64,000 bases of DNA from Paeniglutamicibacter psychrophenolicus (GCF_017876575.1 NZ_JAGIOE010000001.1:2232001-2296000); one strand, 5' to 3'. Positions 16,873-26,557 are shown, counted from the stretch's first letter. The notes: generated from the sequence alone by a model not told the origin. Made by a program: numbers and translations.

Positions 16873-18131
16873 CCTTCTTCCGGGGATTGGCTGTTGGTGA
16901 CGGTTGCGGCCAGGCGTCCGCGGGCCAGGCGCACCTGGATCCCGCTGCCCGCCGGTGCATCCTCGGCGGAGCGGACGATGCCGCCGTCCTCGAGCTGCAC
17001 CACCGCATAGCCGCGGTCCAGGGTCTGCTGCGGGGAAAGCGCGCGCACCTGGGCGCGCAGGTGCCCGATGGAATCGTGGCCGCGCGCCAGTGCCGCACGC
17101 ATCGCCAGGGTGCTGCGCTGGCCCAGGCGCACCACGTCCTCGCGGCGCCCCTCGATGATGGTCCAGGGGTTGGCCAGCACCGGGCGGGCCCGCAGCGAGG
17201 CGATGCGCTGGGTCTCGCGCTCCACGTTCGCCCGCACGGCCCGATCCAGCCGGTTCCGCGCCATCGCCAGGTTGGCCAGCTCCTCGGCCAGGTCCGGCAC
17301 CACGCGCTTGGCGGCATCGGTGGGGGTGGAGGCGCGCACGTCGGCCACGTCGTCGAGGATCGGGCGGTCCGCCTCGTGGCCGATGGCGGAGATGACCGGG
17401 GTGGTGCATGCTGCGACGGCGCGCACCAGGTCCTCGGAGCTGAACGGGAGCAGGTCCTCCAGCGCGCCGCCGCCGCGGGCGATGATGATCACATCGACGT
17501 CCGGGTTCGCATCGAGCTCGCGCAGCGCGGCCATCACCTCGGACACCGCGTTGACGCCCTGCACCGCGGTGTTGCGGATGTCGAAGGCCACCGCCGGCCA
17601 GCGCAGCGAGGCGTTGCGGACCACGTCCTTTTCCGCGTCCGAGTCCCTGCCGGTGATCAGCCCGATCCGGTTCGGCAACAGCGGCAGCGGCAGCTTGCGT
17701 GCCGGGTCGAAGAGGCCCTCGTCGAACAAGGCCCGGCGCAGCCGCTCCAGGCGGGCCAGCAGGTCGCCCAGGCCCACCGGGCGCAGGTCGAAGGCGTTCA
17801 GCGAGAGCCGGCCGGTCTTGGCGTAGAAGCTGGGCTTGACCCGCGCCACCACCCGGGAGCCGACCTCGGGGGCCGTGTCCAGCGAGCGCAGCACCGAGGC
17901 CCACACCGTCACCGAGAACGAGTAGTCGACGTCCACGTCGCGCAGCGTGAGGTAGGCGTGCCCGTTGCGGATGTTGGCCTCCAGCAGCTGGCCCTCCACC
18001 CAGGACTCGGGGGAGTTCTCGATGTGCGCCTTGAGCTTCTCGCTGAGCACGCGCAGCGGCCAGGGATTCTCGGGCGAGGTCGCAGCGGCGGTGCGCGGCA
18101 GCGAACCGTCTTGCTTCTGTGCTTGCTCCAC
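16869..18131 (-). CDS. xseA: exodeoxyribonuclease VII large subunit
   Basis: 420 residues from GTG 18131 (GGAAGG 10 nt upstream); the frame also stays open to an ATG at 18218. OB-fold N-terminal region (WVEGQLLEANIRNGHAYLTLRD), then the catalytic core with RIGLITGRDSDAEKDV, the family motif DVIIIARGGGALEDLLPFSSE, and HEADRPILDDVADVRASTPTDAA. C-terminal long helices and RGYAVVQ. Acts with XseB on single-stranded DNA ends in repair. Divergent from the membrane-protein gene at 18318. Confidence 0.95.
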   Translation of the reverse strand: MEQAQKQDGSLPRTAAATSPENPWPLRVLSEKLKAHIENSPESWVEGQLLEANIRNGHAYLTLRDVDVDYSFSVTVWASVLRSLDTAPEVGSRVVARVKPSFYAKTGRLSLNAFDLRPVGLGDLLARLERLRRALFDEGLFDPARKLPLPLLPNRIGLITGRDSDAEKDVVRNASLRWPAVAFDIRNTAVQGVNAVSEVMAALRELDANPDVDVIIIARGGGALEDLLPFSSEDLVRAVAACTTPVISAIGHEADRPILDDVADVRASTPTDAAKRVVPDLAEELANLAMARNRLDRAVRANVERETQRIASLRARPVLANPWTIIEGRREDVVRLGQRSTLAMRAALARGHDSIGHLRAQVRALSPQQTLDRGYAVVQLEDGGIVRSAEDAPAGSGIQVRLARGRLAATVTNSQSPEEG

Positions 18132-18317
18132 GTGTGCTGGGCCTTCCTTGCCGCCGGGTCTGCAGGGGCGGGTTGCCGGGCTGCCGGGATGTGCGGCGGC
18201 ACCGGCTTTCGAAACCACACCAACACCTATTCAAGCAGTAACGTGGGACAAAACGCAGACGGCGGGGAAACACCGCCCCCCGGGGCCGACCGGAAGACCA
18301 CCAGGAGCGCCACAGCC

Positions 18318-19259
18318 ATGCGAACCACCACCCGCAACATCACCGCGATCGTCCTGATGGTCCTTGCCGTGCTGCTGGGATCCGGGGCCATGCTCGGATC
18401 CGCCGCAGCCCGCCTGGCGGACACGCCCGGCCCGCTGCAGGGGATCCTTGGCCCGCTGGCCTCGGACCCCGAGCTGCGCCGGGTGCTGCCCGGCACGCTC
18501 GGCACCGAACTCGCGGCCCGCATCACCGCCCAAACGGCCGTTCCGCAGATCCTGGCCGGCCCGCTGGAAAACGCGATCGCCACCGCCGGCGGCGCCCTGC
18601 TCGATGACCCGTCCTTCCGGCCCGCATGGGACGCGACCATCGAGGCAACCCGCGCCGACTTCACCGCACGGCTGCGGGCGGCGAAGGACCCCGGGGCGGA
18701 AAACCCCGAGGGAGTCGAACAAGTCACCCTGCACCTGGACATCGCCCCGTTGCTGGGCTCCGGCTACAGGACCTTGCACGCGTCCCTGCAGGGCTCCGCA
18801 CTCGGTGCCGTGCTTCCCGAAGCGATCCCCACCACTCCGGTGGTCCTTGACACCGGGTGGCCGAGGGCGGACCAGCTGCCCACCGCAACCCTGGACAACT
18901 GGCTGTCGCTGGCACGCGGTTGGGTCTGGATGCTCGGCGGGGCGGTGCCGGCTGCGGCGGCCGGGATGCTGCTTGCCACCCGAAGCGCACGCCCCTGGGC
19001 ACTGCTCGCCGGCGGGGCCGCGGCCCTGTTGCTGGGCACAGCCACCCGCCTGTGGGTCGGGTCCCTGGGCTCCGCCGGTACCGAGGACAGGGCAGCCAGC
19101 CTGCAGACCCTGGTCACCGACAGGCTCGTGGCCGGGGTGGCGGGGGAGTTCGGTGCGGCCACCACGATCCTTGTCATCGGCGGCATCGTCGTCGTGCTCG
19201 CCGGCGCCGGATGGGCGTGGCTGGCCTCGCGCACTGCGGACGACGGTCCGCGCGGCTAG
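18318..19259 (+). CDS. hypothetical envelope protein with N-terminal helix and three C-terminal helices
   Basis: 313 residues. An N-terminal hydrophobic segment (about 9-31), an extracytoplasmic region of about 160 residues, then transmembrane helices at about 203-222, 225-243 and 281-302. AGGAG 10 nt before the ATG sets the start. This organisation is common for hypothetical proteins beside xseA/ispH in Arthrobacter relatives. Function unknown. Confidence 0.75.
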   Translation: MRTTTRNITAIVLMVLAVLLGSGAMLGSAAARLADTPGPLQGILGPLASDPELRRVLPGTLGTELAARITAQTAVPQILAGPLENAIATAGGALLDDPSFRPAWDATIEATRADFTARLRAAKDPGAENPEGVEQVTLHLDIAPLLGSGYRTLHASLQGSALGAVLPEAIPTTPVVLDTGWPRADQLPTATLDNWLSLARGWVWMLGGAVPAAAAGMLLATRSARPWALLAGGAAALLLGTATRLWVGSLGSAGTEDRAASLQTLVTDRLVAGVAGEFGAATTILVIGGIVVVLAGAGWAWLASRTADDGPRG

Positions 19260-19300
19260 GCCGGTGGCGGAAAGCCGCCCGCGGATTTTGTGCGCCATCG

Positions 19301-19313
19301 TAGACTTGGAGAC
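19301..19313 (+). promoter_or_regulatory. predicted leaderless promoter of ispH
   Basis: TAGACT at 19301-19306 ends 7 nt before the ATG; a GGAG at 19308-19311 overlaps the predicted start point and is too close to act as a ribosome site. Confidence 0.5.
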
Positions 19314-20414
19314 ATGGCTACCAGTTCCACCGTTCAGGTCTCCCTTCCGATGCCCACCATCCCGCGCTCCCGTCGCTCCCCGGCAGAAATCGCCGCCGCG
19401 GCACCCGTGAGCGGGGAACGCCACGTGTTGCTGGCCGCCCCGCGCGGCTACTGCGCCGGCGTCGACCGGGCCGTCATCGCGGTGGAAAAGGCGTTGGAGC
19501 ACTACGGAGCACCGGTCTACGTCCGCAAGCAGATCGTGCACAACCTCCACGTGGTCTCCACCCTCGAGGCACGCGGGGCGATCTTCGTGGAGGAAAACGA
19601 GGAAGTCCCCGAGGGTGCCCTGGTCGTCTTCTCCGCCCACGGCGTCTCCCCGGCCGTCGTGCAGTCCGCCGCCGACCGCAACCTGCGCACCATCGACGCC
19701 ACCTGCCCGCTGGTGACCAAGGTCCACAAGGAAGCGGTGCGCTTCGCCCGCGAGGACTACGAGATCCTGCTGATCGGGCACGAAGGCCACGAAGAGGTCG
19801 AGGGCACCTACGGCGAGGCGCCGGACCACACGCAGATCGTGAACAACCCCGACGAGGCCGACACCATCGAGGTCAAGAACCCCGACAAGCTGATCTGGCT
19901 CTCGCAGACCACGCTGAGCGTGGACGAGACCATGGAGACGGTGCGCCGCCTGCGCGCCCGCTTCCCGAAGCTGCAGGACCCGCCGAGCGATGACATCTGC
20001 TACGCGACCACCAACCGCCAGGATGCGATCAAGGCCATCGCCCCGAACAGCGACCTGGTCATCGTGGTCGGCTCCTCGAACTCCTCGAACTCCGTGCGCC
20101 TGGTCGAGGTCGCGCTGGAATACGGCGCGAAGGCCGCCCACCGCGTGGACTACGCCTCGGAGGTCGACGAGACCTGGTTCGAGGGCGTGGCCACCGTCGG
20201 GGTGACCTCCGGAGCCTCGGTGCCCGAGGTCCTGGTCCGCGACGTGCTCGCACTGCTGGCCGACTACGGCTACGGCAGCGTCGAGGAAGTCACCACCGCG
20301 CAGGAAGACATCCTCTTCTCGCTGCCCAAGGAGATCCGCGCCAAGCTCAAGGAAGCCGGCGACGACTCCCGCGGGCCCGGCGGCCGCATCACCAAGTCCG
20401 ACATCAGCAGCTAG
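19314..20414 (+). CDS. ispH: 4-hydroxy-3-methylbut-2-enyl diphosphate reductase
   Basis: 366 residues. Last step of the MEP isoprenoid pathway: reductive dehydration of HMBPP to IPP and DMAPP. The three cluster ligands are Cys47 ([12 protein letters not shown]), Cys131 ([11 protein letters not shown]) and Cys229 ([11 protein letters not shown]). Substrate-binding His and SSNSSNS motifs are also present. The N-terminal 40 residues are an extra, probably disordered, extension. Convergent with rmuC. Confidence 0.97.
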   Translation: MATSSTVQVSLPMPTIPRSRRSPAEIAAAAPVSGERHVLLAAPRGYCAGVDRAVIAVEKALEHYGAPVYVRKQIVHNLHVVSTLEARGAIFVEENEEVPEGALVVFSAHGVSPAVVQSAADRNLRTIDATCPLVTKVHKEAVRFAREDYEILLIGHEGHEEVEGTYGEAPDHTQIVNNPDEADTIEVKNPDKLIWLSQTTLSVDETMETVRRLRARFPKLQDPPSDDICYATTNRQDAIKAIAPNSDLVIVVGSSNSSNSVRLVEVALEYGAKAAHRVDYASEVDETWFEGVATVGVTSGASVPEVLVRDVLALLADYGYGSVEEVTTAQEDILFSLPKEIRAKLKEAGDDSRGPGGRITKSDISS

Positions 20415-20492
20415 GCACTTCCCGCGGGACCATGCTGCCGTGGCGGCCGGGCCCCGCGCTGCGGCGCACCCCGGCGGTGCCGAGTCAGGTCA

Positions 20493-20532
20493 GTGGCGTG
20501 GAGCCCCACCACCGTGTGGGGACCCACGCCAC
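20493..20532. terminator. bidirectional hairpin between ispH and rmuC
   Basis: Nested inverted repeats: outer arms 20493-20501 / 20524-20532 and inner arms 20504-20509 / 20516-20521. No U-tract, but the convergent location fits a shared terminator. Confidence 0.5.
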
Positions 20533-20538
20533 GCCCGC

Positions 20539-21918
20539 TTAACCGCTTGCCTGGCCCTTCTTGGCCTCGCGCCGCGTCAACGGCAGCACCGGGCCACCGG
20601 CGGGCCCGTCGGCAGACACGTCATCGGCACCATCGCCGGCCTCGTCGCCAAACACGTCGCCCGTCGCGTCCCTGGCCGCATCCCCGCCCGGGTCCCGCCG
20701 GCCGTCGTCATCCAGGTGCTCGAGGAACTCCCCGGCACCGAGCGCGCGCGGGGTCGCCTCGATGACCGGCAGCCCATGCAACGCGGCGGCCGGATCGTGT
20801 TCCGCACCAAGCCCCGGATCCAGGTCCCGGATGCGCCGGGCACTGGGCAGCACCCGTGATTCCAGGGTCCCGACGAACGCGTTGTACCTCTCCACGCTGG
20901 AGCGCAACGAGGCTCCCAGCTTGGCCACGTGCCCGCCCATGGTCCCGAGCCGCTCGTAGAGTTCGCGCGAGCGCACGAAGAGCTCGCGTGCGTTCTCGGT
21001 CAGCAGCTCCTGCCGCCAGGCGAACGCCAGCCCCTTGAGCATCGCCAGCAGCGTGGCGGGGGAGGCCAGGGCGACGTTCTTCCCGAAGGCGTAATCCAGC
21101 AGGGAGGGGTCCGCGGCCAGCGCATCGGCCAGGAACGACTCGGCCGGAAGGAAGCACACCACCAATTCCGGGCTGCCCGCAACCGCATTCCAGTAGGACT
21201 TGGACGCCAGCGCATCGACGTGCAGGCGCAGCGCCTTGGCATGCTCCTTCATCAATTCCGCGGCCCGGGCCCGGGAGGGTGCATCGAGGGAGGCCGAAAG
21301 CTGCTGCGCCTTCAGGTAGGCGGACAGTGGCACCTTCGCGTCCAACACGACCAGCTTGTTCCCGGGCAGCTTCACCACCATGTCCGGGCGCAGCCCCTCG
21401 ATGGTGCGCAGCTGCTCGGAAAAATCCACGTGCGCCAGCATGCCGGCGGCCTCCACGACGCGGCGCAATTGCGCCTCGCCCCAGGTGCCGCGGACGGCGT
21501 TGTTGCCCAGGGCGGCGGCCAGCGAACCGGTGGTGCGCAACAGCTCGGCATCGTTGGCCGCGGCATGCACCAGCTGCTCGCTCAGCTGCCCGAACTGTTC
21601 GACACGGTCCCGTTCCAGCACCGAGACCTGCGCCCTGACCTGGCGCAGCTGCTCGGCCACCGGTGCCAGGGCATGGAGCACGGACTGGTCCTCGCTGCCG
21701 CGCAGGCGTTCCTCGGCGACGCGGTCGCGCAATTCCACCACCTGCGCCTGCGCGCCGGCCAGCAATTGCGCGGTCCGGGCCAGTTCGTCGCGTGCAGCCG
21801 CGGCGGCGGAAAGCGCCGCGGCACGCGGTTCCCGGTTCACGTACCACCACGCCGCGACACCCAAGACGAACCCAACAACCAGCGAGCAAAGGGCCGCCAC
21901 CCAGACCAAGGCATCCAT
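20539..21918 (-). CDS. rmuC: DNA recombination protein RmuC
   Basis: 459 residues. N-terminal membrane helix (about 5-27), long coiled coil (about 30-150), then the RmuC nuclease-like core: VRGTWGEAQLRRVVEAAGML, DMVVKLPGNKLVVLDAKVPLSAY and YAFGKNVALASPATLLAMLKGLA. RmuC limits inversion at short repeats in E. coli; its precise activity is unsettled. ATG 21918 was chosen over TTG 21924. The last 80 residues are Asp/Gly-rich and disordered. Confidence 0.9.
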   Translation of the reverse strand: MDALVWVAALCSLVVGFVLGVAAWWYVNREPRAAALSAAAAARDELARTAQLLAGAQAQVVELRDRVAEERLRGSEDQSVLHALAPVAEQLRQVRAQVSVLERDRVEQFGQLSEQLVHAAANDAELLRTTGSLAAALGNNAVRGTWGEAQLRRVVEAAGMLAHVDFSEQLRTIEGLRPDMVVKLPGNKLVVLDAKVPLSAYLKAQQLSASLDAPSRARAAELMKEHAKALRLHVDALASKSYWNAVAGSPELVVCFLPAESFLADALAADPSLLDYAFGKNVALASPATLLAMLKGLAFAWRQELLTENARELFVRSRELYERLGTMGGHVAKLGASLRSSVERYNAFVGTLESRVLPSARRIRDLDPGLGAEHDPAAALHGLPVIEATPRALGAGEFLEHLDDDGRRDPGGDAARDATGDVFGDEAGDGADDVSADGPAGGPVLPLTRREAKKGQASG

Positions 21919-21958
21919 GGGCAAATCATCCCAGCAAGCACCGACGGTTTTTCCCCGG

Positions 21959-21972
21959 TAGACTCTATTCCC
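21959..21972 (+). promoter_or_regulatory. predicted leaderless promoter of ychF
   Basis: TAGACT at 21959-21964 lies 8 nt before the GTG start; no ribosome site in between. Confidence 0.5.
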
Positions 21973-23058
21973 GTGGCTCTTACAATCGGAATCGTCGGAC
22001 TGCCCAATGTCGGCAAGTCAACAATGTTCAATGCTCTTACCCGCGCGCAGGTCCTCGCGGCCAACTACCCGTTCGCAACCATCGAACCCAACGTGGGTGT
22101 CGTGCCGTTGCCGGACGCACGCCTGAAGGTGCTCGCCGGAATCTTCGGTTCCGAGCGCATCCTGCCGGCAACGGTGTCTTTCGTGGACATCGCCGGAATC
22201 GTCAAGGGCGCCTCCGAAGGTGAGGGCCTGGGCAACAAGTTCCTGGCCAACATCCGCGAAGCCGAGGCCATCTGCCAGGTGACGCGGGTCTTCTCGGACC
22301 CCGACGTGATCCACGTCGACGGCAAGGTCGATCCGGCCTCGGACATCGAGACCATCGCCACCGAGCTGATCCTCGCTGACCTGCAGACCATCGAAAACCA
22401 GCTTCCGCGCCTGGAAAAGGAACTGCGGGCCAAGAAGATCGAGGCGTCGTTCATCGACGTGGTCAAGGCCGCGCAGAAGGTCCTCGAAGAGGGCAACACC
22501 CTCTATGCAGCAGGCAAGGGGGCCGGCATCGACATCGAAGAGCTGGCTCCGCTGCAGCTGATGACCACCAAGCCGTTCATCTACGTGTTCAACACCGACG
22601 AAGAAGGCCTGTCCAACACCGCGATGCAGGAAGAGCTGTCCGCCCTTGTTGCACCGGCCGAGGCAATCTTCCTGGATGCGCAGTTCGAGTCCGAACTTGC
22701 GGAGTTGACCGAGGAAGAAGCCGAGGAAATGCTCGAGGATGCCGGCTACACCGAGTCCGGCCTGGACAAGCTCGCCCGTGTCGGCTTCGACACCCTGGGC
22801 CTGCAGACCTACCTGACCGCCGGCCCGAAGGAAACCCGCGCCTGGACCATCCCCAAGGGTGCCACCGCACCGCAGGCAGCCGGCGTCATCCACACCGACT
22901 TCCAGCGCGGCTTCATCAAGGCCGAGGTCTTCGGGTTCGAGGAATTGGTTGAGGCCGGTTCGGTTTCCGCTGCCAAGGCAGCCGGCAAGGCCCGCATCGA
23001 AGGCAAGGAATACATCATGAAGGACGGCGACGTGGTGGAGTTCCGCTTCAATGTTTAG
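21973..23058 (+). CDS. ychF: redox-regulated ATPase/GTP-binding protein YchF
   Basis: 361 residues, GTG start. Obg-like NTPase with P-loop GLPNVGKST (8-16), G3-type [10 protein letters not shown], a central coiled coil ([13 protein letters not shown]), and the C-terminal TGS domain ([16 protein letters not shown], then [21 protein letters not shown]). YchF binds ATP and the ribosome and modulates stress responses. Its final codons are repeated at 29201-29221, an unusual feature (see findings). Confidence 0.97.
   Translation: MALTIGIVGLPNVGKSTMFNALTRAQVLAANYPFATIEPNVGVVPLPDARLKVLAGIFGSERILPATVSFVDIAGIVKGASEGEGLGNKFLANIREAEAICQVTRVFSDPDVIHVDGKVDPASDIETIATELILADLQTIENQLPRLEKELRAKKIEASFIDVVKAAQKVLEEGNTLYAAGKGAGIDIEELAPLQLMTTKPFIYVFNTDEEGLSNTAMQEELSALVAPAEAIFLDAQFESELAELTEEEAEEMLEDAGYTESGLDKLARVGFDTLGLQTYLTAGPKETRAWTIPKGATAPQAAGVIHTDFQRGFIKAEVFGFEELVEAGSVSAAKAAGKARIEGKEYIMKDGDVVEFRFNV
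23030..23050 (+). repeat. direct repeat copy 1, in the 3' end of ychF
   Basis: 21 bp encoding DVVEFRF, identical to 29201-29221. Together they bound a 6.2-kb accessory-looking segment. Confidence 0.8.
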
Positions 23059-23070
23059 TTCTTGACGCAT

Positions 23071-23115
23071 AAGCAAATGCCTCGGCTTCTTTCAAAGAAG
23101 CCGGGGCATTTGCTT
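23071..23115 (+). terminator. terminator after ychF
   Basis: 21-bp stem, arms 23071-23091 and 23095-23115, with one G-T pair and a 3-nt loop. Very strong hairpin without a long U-tract. Confidence 0.85.
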
Positions 23116-23118
23116 ATC

Positions 23119-23463
23119 TAGGACAACACGTTGAATGAATCGACGGACCAGGGCAGCGAGCCTTGTGGGTAACGCAGTGTCCAAGTGAATGCGCAATGGA
23201 GCGTTTCCTTCATGTGAAGAGAATTAGGTGCGGATGATCATGAACTCGTCTGCTACCACTGAGGGGCGCGATCCGATTCCTCTGATCCATCCGGGGAAGA
23301 ACTGTTGGAAGATTTGACTCCCCATTTCCCAGTTGAGCTCGCTCTTGCGTGGACTAAAGACAGAAGATGACGTGCTCGCAGTGATATCGCTGGCCCAACT
23401 AATTAGGATGGTGAGCTCAAGGACCAGCCGAGTCCGCCGTCTCAAATATAGGAGTCTTCAGCC
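23119..23463. other. intergenic region, no supported gene
   Basis: Lower GC than the surroundings. A 73-codon minus-strand frame (23224-23445) has no recognisable similarity and no ribosome site. Probably leader and debris before ytoQ. Confidence 0.4.
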
Positions 23464-23904
23464 ATGAGTTTCTCTGTCTATCTTTCCGGCGAGATCCACA
23501 CCGACTGGCGTGAAGAGATCCAGCGCGGTGCAGAAGCTGCCGGTCTGGACATAGTCTTTACCGCGCCGGTGACTGACCACCCCGCGAGCGACGCCGCCGG
23601 CGATCATTTGGGTGAGACTTCTAGCCAGTTCTGGCGTGATCACCAATCCTCGAAGGTCAATGCGATTCGCACACGCACCCTGATCGAAAAGAGTGATTTC
23701 GTGGTGGTGCGCTTCGGGGATAAGTACAAGCAGTGGAATGCAGCCTTCGATGCCGGCTACTGCGCCGCCTTGGGCAAACCCTATGTGACTCTTCACGATG
23801 AAGGCATTGTCCATCCGCTCAAGGAAGTGGACGCCCAAGCTCAGGCTTGGTGTAAGACTACCGACCAGGTAGTAGAGATATTGCGTTACGTTCTCAAGGC
23901 GTGA
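23464..23904 (+). CDS. ytoQ: YtoQ family protein
   Basis: 146 residues matching the YtoQ family over its full length: SVYLSGEIHTDWREEI at the start, then SQFWRDHQSSKVNAIRTRTLI, FVVVRFGDKYKQWNAAFDAGYCAALGKP and YVTLHDEGIVHPLKEVDA. The fold is related to nucleoside 2-deoxyribosyltransferases; no function is established. It lies inside the segment flanked by ychF repeats, with non-coding sequence on both sides. Confidence 0.9.
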   Translation: MSFSVYLSGEIHTDWREEIQRGAEAAGLDIVFTAPVTDHPASDAAGDHLGETSSQFWRDHQSSKVNAIRTRTLIEKSDFVVVRFGDKYKQWNAAFDAGYCAALGKPYVTLHDEGIVHPLKEVDAQAQAWCKTTDQVVEILRYVLKA

Positions 23905-24485
23905 GTATTCCGAATTCAGCCGTCGCAGGCGAGCTTGCTTGCCGGCGATAGCCAAATTCGGTTGAAGTAGCTGCGGTTCTCGGAGTTCTACGTGCGGTGA
24001 CGTGAAGACGAGGGGTTCGTACAAACTGCGATCTCCACCCGGGGGTGGTCCGGCATCCCGAGATCATAGTGAACAATGTTGCGGCGATAGCGATAACTGT
24101 CCGGTACGGCTCTGGAGGGACGCGACTTTCGCCGGACGCGAGGAATAGGTCCTGCCGAGTGGTGGCGTGCAGAGCGACGCATCGTCGAGACCACGGAGGA
24201 GTTCGGGAAATGCAGGCGATGCGTCAGCGTATTCGCTTGGTCCTATTCAGTGGCTCCCTCAAAACGGGAGCAATATTTCGGAGGATTGCTGGCTGCGAAA
24301 CACGATCGAGTTTCGCCCTACAAGTAACTGCTGGCGTGATTGGCACCGAACTCCGTTTGCCGGAAGCCAACCTCTGGAAAAAACAAGGCACGTCTTACCC
24401 TGGTGTGGGATCCGCTCCGCGGGCGCGTCCTTTTAGGAAACCATACAACGCGATACCGACAGCGAAGCCAGGAAACGTAATTCCC
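23905..24485. other. non-coding or decayed region
   Basis: 580 bp with lower GC and no frame that resembles a known protein on either strand. In several actinobacteria mshC lies downstream of the SCO1664-type gene; no mshC-like sequence was seen here. Confidence 0.4.
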
Positions 24486-25253
24486 TTAGAACAGCGGCCA
24501 GGGCACCGCTGGCATCTCACCGCTAGGAGCCGGAAACCGTCCGGCCAGGCGCAAGCGGGCGCAGCGCGCGGCAAGCACTGCGATTTCTTCGGCGCTGAGC
24601 AAGTCCGCCAGGTCTTGGCCCAGGGAACCATGCAGTCCTTCGCTGACACGGTCTATGCCTTCTGCTTCCTCGGTGGTTAAGGCCTCACCCTGCCATCCCC
24701 ACAGGACCGTGCGCAGCTTGTGGTCACGGTGAAAGGTGAGCCCGTGGTCCACGCCGTGTCGGTGACCGTCGGCCATGGCAAGGATGTGGTCGCCTTTGCG
24801 GTCGGCGTTGTTGACGACGATGTCGAACACCGCCATGCGCCTGAGCTCTGGCGAGTCTTCGTGAATGAGGGCGACCATCCCTCCGTTCTGATCTTGTCCC
24901 TGCAGAACTTGTTTCCAACCTTTTTCCGGCACGTTCTCAGCCGCGACCAGATTCACGGCGTATTGGGCAGGATCTTGCTCCTGCCAGAGCTGCACCATTC
25001 CTTCACCCAACGGCCCATCGCGCAGCCAGGTGTGTGGCACGACGTCCCAGCCGAAGGCCTGCGATATCAGGTAGGCGGCGACCTCCCGGTGGGCCAGTCT
25101 TCCCTGGGGAAAATCCCAGAGCGGACTTTCGCCGGCTATCGGCTTGTAGACGACCGGCACGTCGCCGATGCTGCCGAGAAAAGTGGCGTTTGAAGCCGTC
25201 GTGATACGTCCGGTGAGTCTCAGCTCGGCGGTCAGGAGGTCCGGGGCCGGCAT
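24486..25253 (-). CDS. SCO1664-family protein (PI3/4-kinase-like fold)
   Basis: 255 residues. Contains FLGSIGDVPVVYKPIAGESPLWDFP (nucleotide-binding-like lysine), EVAAYLISQAFGWDVVP and the catalytic-like VFDIVVNNADRKGDHIL with an Asp-rich later stretch, the pattern of the actinobacterial TIGR03843 family that distantly resembles phosphatidylinositol kinases. Start ATG 25253 overlaps the DUF3090 stop. Third gene of a conserved triad; the joint function is undescribed. Confidence 0.85.
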   Translation of the reverse strand: MPAPDLLTAELRLTGRITTASNATFLGSIGDVPVVYKPIAGESPLWDFPQGRLAHREVAAYLISQAFGWDVVPHTWLRDGPLGEGMVQLWQEQDPAQYAVNLVAAENVPEKGWKQVLQGQDQNGGMVALIHEDSPELRRMAVFDIVVNNADRKGDHILAMADGHRHGVDHGLTFHRDHKLRTVLWGWQGEALTTEEAEGIDRVSEGLHGSLGQDLADLLSAEEIAVLAARCARLRLAGRFPAPSGEMPAVPWPLF

Positions 25254-25807
25254 CAGGACTCGGAAAAGGTGCAGGTGTGTCCGTCTGCGTCCATGGGATA
25301 ACCGCACAGCGGGCACATCGGACGCCCGGCACCCACGATCTCGCGGGTGCGCTTGGTGAACGCGCGAGCGGTGCCGACCGGCATTCTCACGCGCAGCATT
25401 TCGGGGTCGTCAGTCGGGTCCTCATGAAGCGATTCGTCGTTGTCCTCGGGATCGTCAGAGGGGAGAGGATGGGCCTCAATGACGAGCTGGGCCGTGGTTG
25501 GGTCCCACCCCAAGCTCATGGCCCCGGTGCGAAACTGCTCCTGGACGGCTTCGAGGGGGTCATTGTCGACAAGTTCGATGGGAGTACCGGTCGGTACGCT
25601 GAAGGGGTTGCCCTCGAGGGTGATGAGCTCGTCGAGAATTTCGTCGATCTTCTCCGCGAGCAGAGCGGACTGCTGCTTCTCCATGGCAATACTCACAACC
25701 TGCGCCCCTGCGCGCACCTGCAGGTAAAACGTGCGCGACCCCGGAAGTCCGATGGTGCCGACGACGACCCGATCAGGCCAAGCAAACTCGTGAATACGTG
25801 CAGACAT
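25253..25807 (-). CDS. DUF3090 family protein
   Basis: 184 residues. Begins SARIHEFAWPDRVVVGTIGLPGSRTFYLQVRAG and ends with a zinc-finger-like tail CPLCGYPMDADGHTC (two Cys pairs), both typical of DUF3090 (TIGR03847). Function unknown. Middle gene of the triad; overlaps the SCO1664-type gene by 3 nt and follows the phosphomutase gene by 24 nt. It also has its own upstream -10 element. Confidence 0.9.
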   Translation of the reverse strand: MSARIHEFAWPDRVVVGTIGLPGSRTFYLQVRAGAQVVSIAMEKQQSALLAEKIDEILDELITLEGNPFSVPTGTPIELVDNDPLEAVQEQFRTGAMSLGWDPTTAQLVIEAHPLPSDDPEDNDESLHEDPTDDPEMLRVRMPVGTARAFTKRTREIVGAGRPMCPLCGYPMDADGHTCTFSES

Positions 25808-25819
25808 GTCAGTATTCTA
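25808..25819 (-). promoter_or_regulatory. predicted leaderless promoter of DUF3090 gene
   Basis: On the minus strand TAGAAT (complement of 25814-25819) lies 6 nt before the ATG at 25807. Confidence 0.45.
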
Positions 25820-25831
25820 GGCCAAGGAGGT

Positions 25832-26524
25832 TCACGGCGCCTTGTGCCCCGCACCGCCGCCCACCGGCGCATCGCCAGTGTTGATGTCGTTCGCCAGCCA
25901 TGACAGGTCACCCGCATCGGTGTTGGTCGCATAGACGCTCGGCCGACTGGCGCCGTAGTGCACAATCGAGATGGAGGCCGGACCCACGTTGATGCGCTGG
26001 AACATATCAAGGTGCATGCCGAGCGCATCGGCGAGGATCGACTTGATGACATCCCCGTGACTCACCGCTGCCCACACAGCCCCTGGCCCGTACTCGGCTT
26101 CGAATGCTGCATCGTGGCGCCGGATCGCCGCCACCGACCGCGCCTGCATCGCGGCCATGGATTCACCGCCCGGAAAGACGACGGCAGAGGGCTGCGACTG
26201 GACAACCCGCCACAAATCCTCGGTCGCGAGATCGGTAAGCGTGCGGCCCTGCCACTGGCCGTAATTGCACTCGGTGAGATCGGGATCAACGGGCGCATAC
26301 GGCGCTGTAGCCTGGCGATCGAGGATGAACTGGGCGGTCTGCTGACAACGTTCAAGAGGGCTCGACACCACCCCGGCCAAAGGCACGGACGCCAGCCGCT
26401 CTCCTGCCAAGGCCGCTTGCTCCCGCCCGATCTGGTCCAGGCTGACGCCGGGGGTCCGGCCAGCCAGCACTCCATTGGCATTTGCTGTGGAGCGGCCGTG
26501 CCGCACGAGAATAACTGTCGCCAT
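25832..26524 (-). CDS. MSMEG_4193-type histidine phosphatase/phosphomutase
   Basis: 230 residues. Histidine phosphatase superfamily: catalytic motif LVRHGRSTANANGVLAGRTPG with the phospho-accepting His near residue 8, SSPLERCQQTA, and the second catalytic His in VSHGDVIKSILADALG. Matches TIGR03848, always clustered with DUF3090 and the SCO1664 family. The substrate is unknown. An IS1380 element sits 13 bp upstream of its start codon and has replaced everything beyond the -10 hexamer. Confidence 0.88.
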   Translation of the reverse strand: MATVILVRHGRSTANANGVLAGRTPGVSLDQIGREQAALAGERLASVPLAGVVSSPLERCQQTAQFILDRQATAPYAPVDPDLTECNYGQWQGRTLTDLATEDLWRVVQSQPSAVVFPGGESMAAMQARSVAAIRRHDAAFEAEYGPGAVWAAVSHGDVIKSILADALGMHLDMFQRINVGPASISIVHYGASRPSVYATNTDAGDLSWLANDINTGDAPVGGGAGHKAP

Positions 26525-26536
26525 CCACCCAGCCTA
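26525..26536 (-). promoter_or_regulatory. predicted leaderless promoter, truncated by the IS
   Basis: On the minus strand TAGGCT (complement of 26531-26536) lies 6 nt before ATG 26524. The target duplication CTAA (26534-26537) overlaps this hexamer, so the former -35 side is now IS sequence. Confidence 0.5.
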
Positions 26537-26537
26537 A

Positions 26538-26557
26538 CCCGGCGTTTTCATGGGATG
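26538..26557. repeat. left terminal inverted repeat of the IS
   Basis: Pairs with 28248-28267 at 17/20 positions; preceded by target duplication CTAA. Confidence 0.85.

Noticed and set aside
18231-20141. 636-codon minus-strand frame across the membrane-protein gene and ispH
   Set aside because: Antisense shadow; ispH and its cysteines are conserved on the plus strand.
23224-23445. 73-codon minus-strand frame between ychF and ytoQ
   Set aside because: No recognisable similarity, start signal or neighbouring support.
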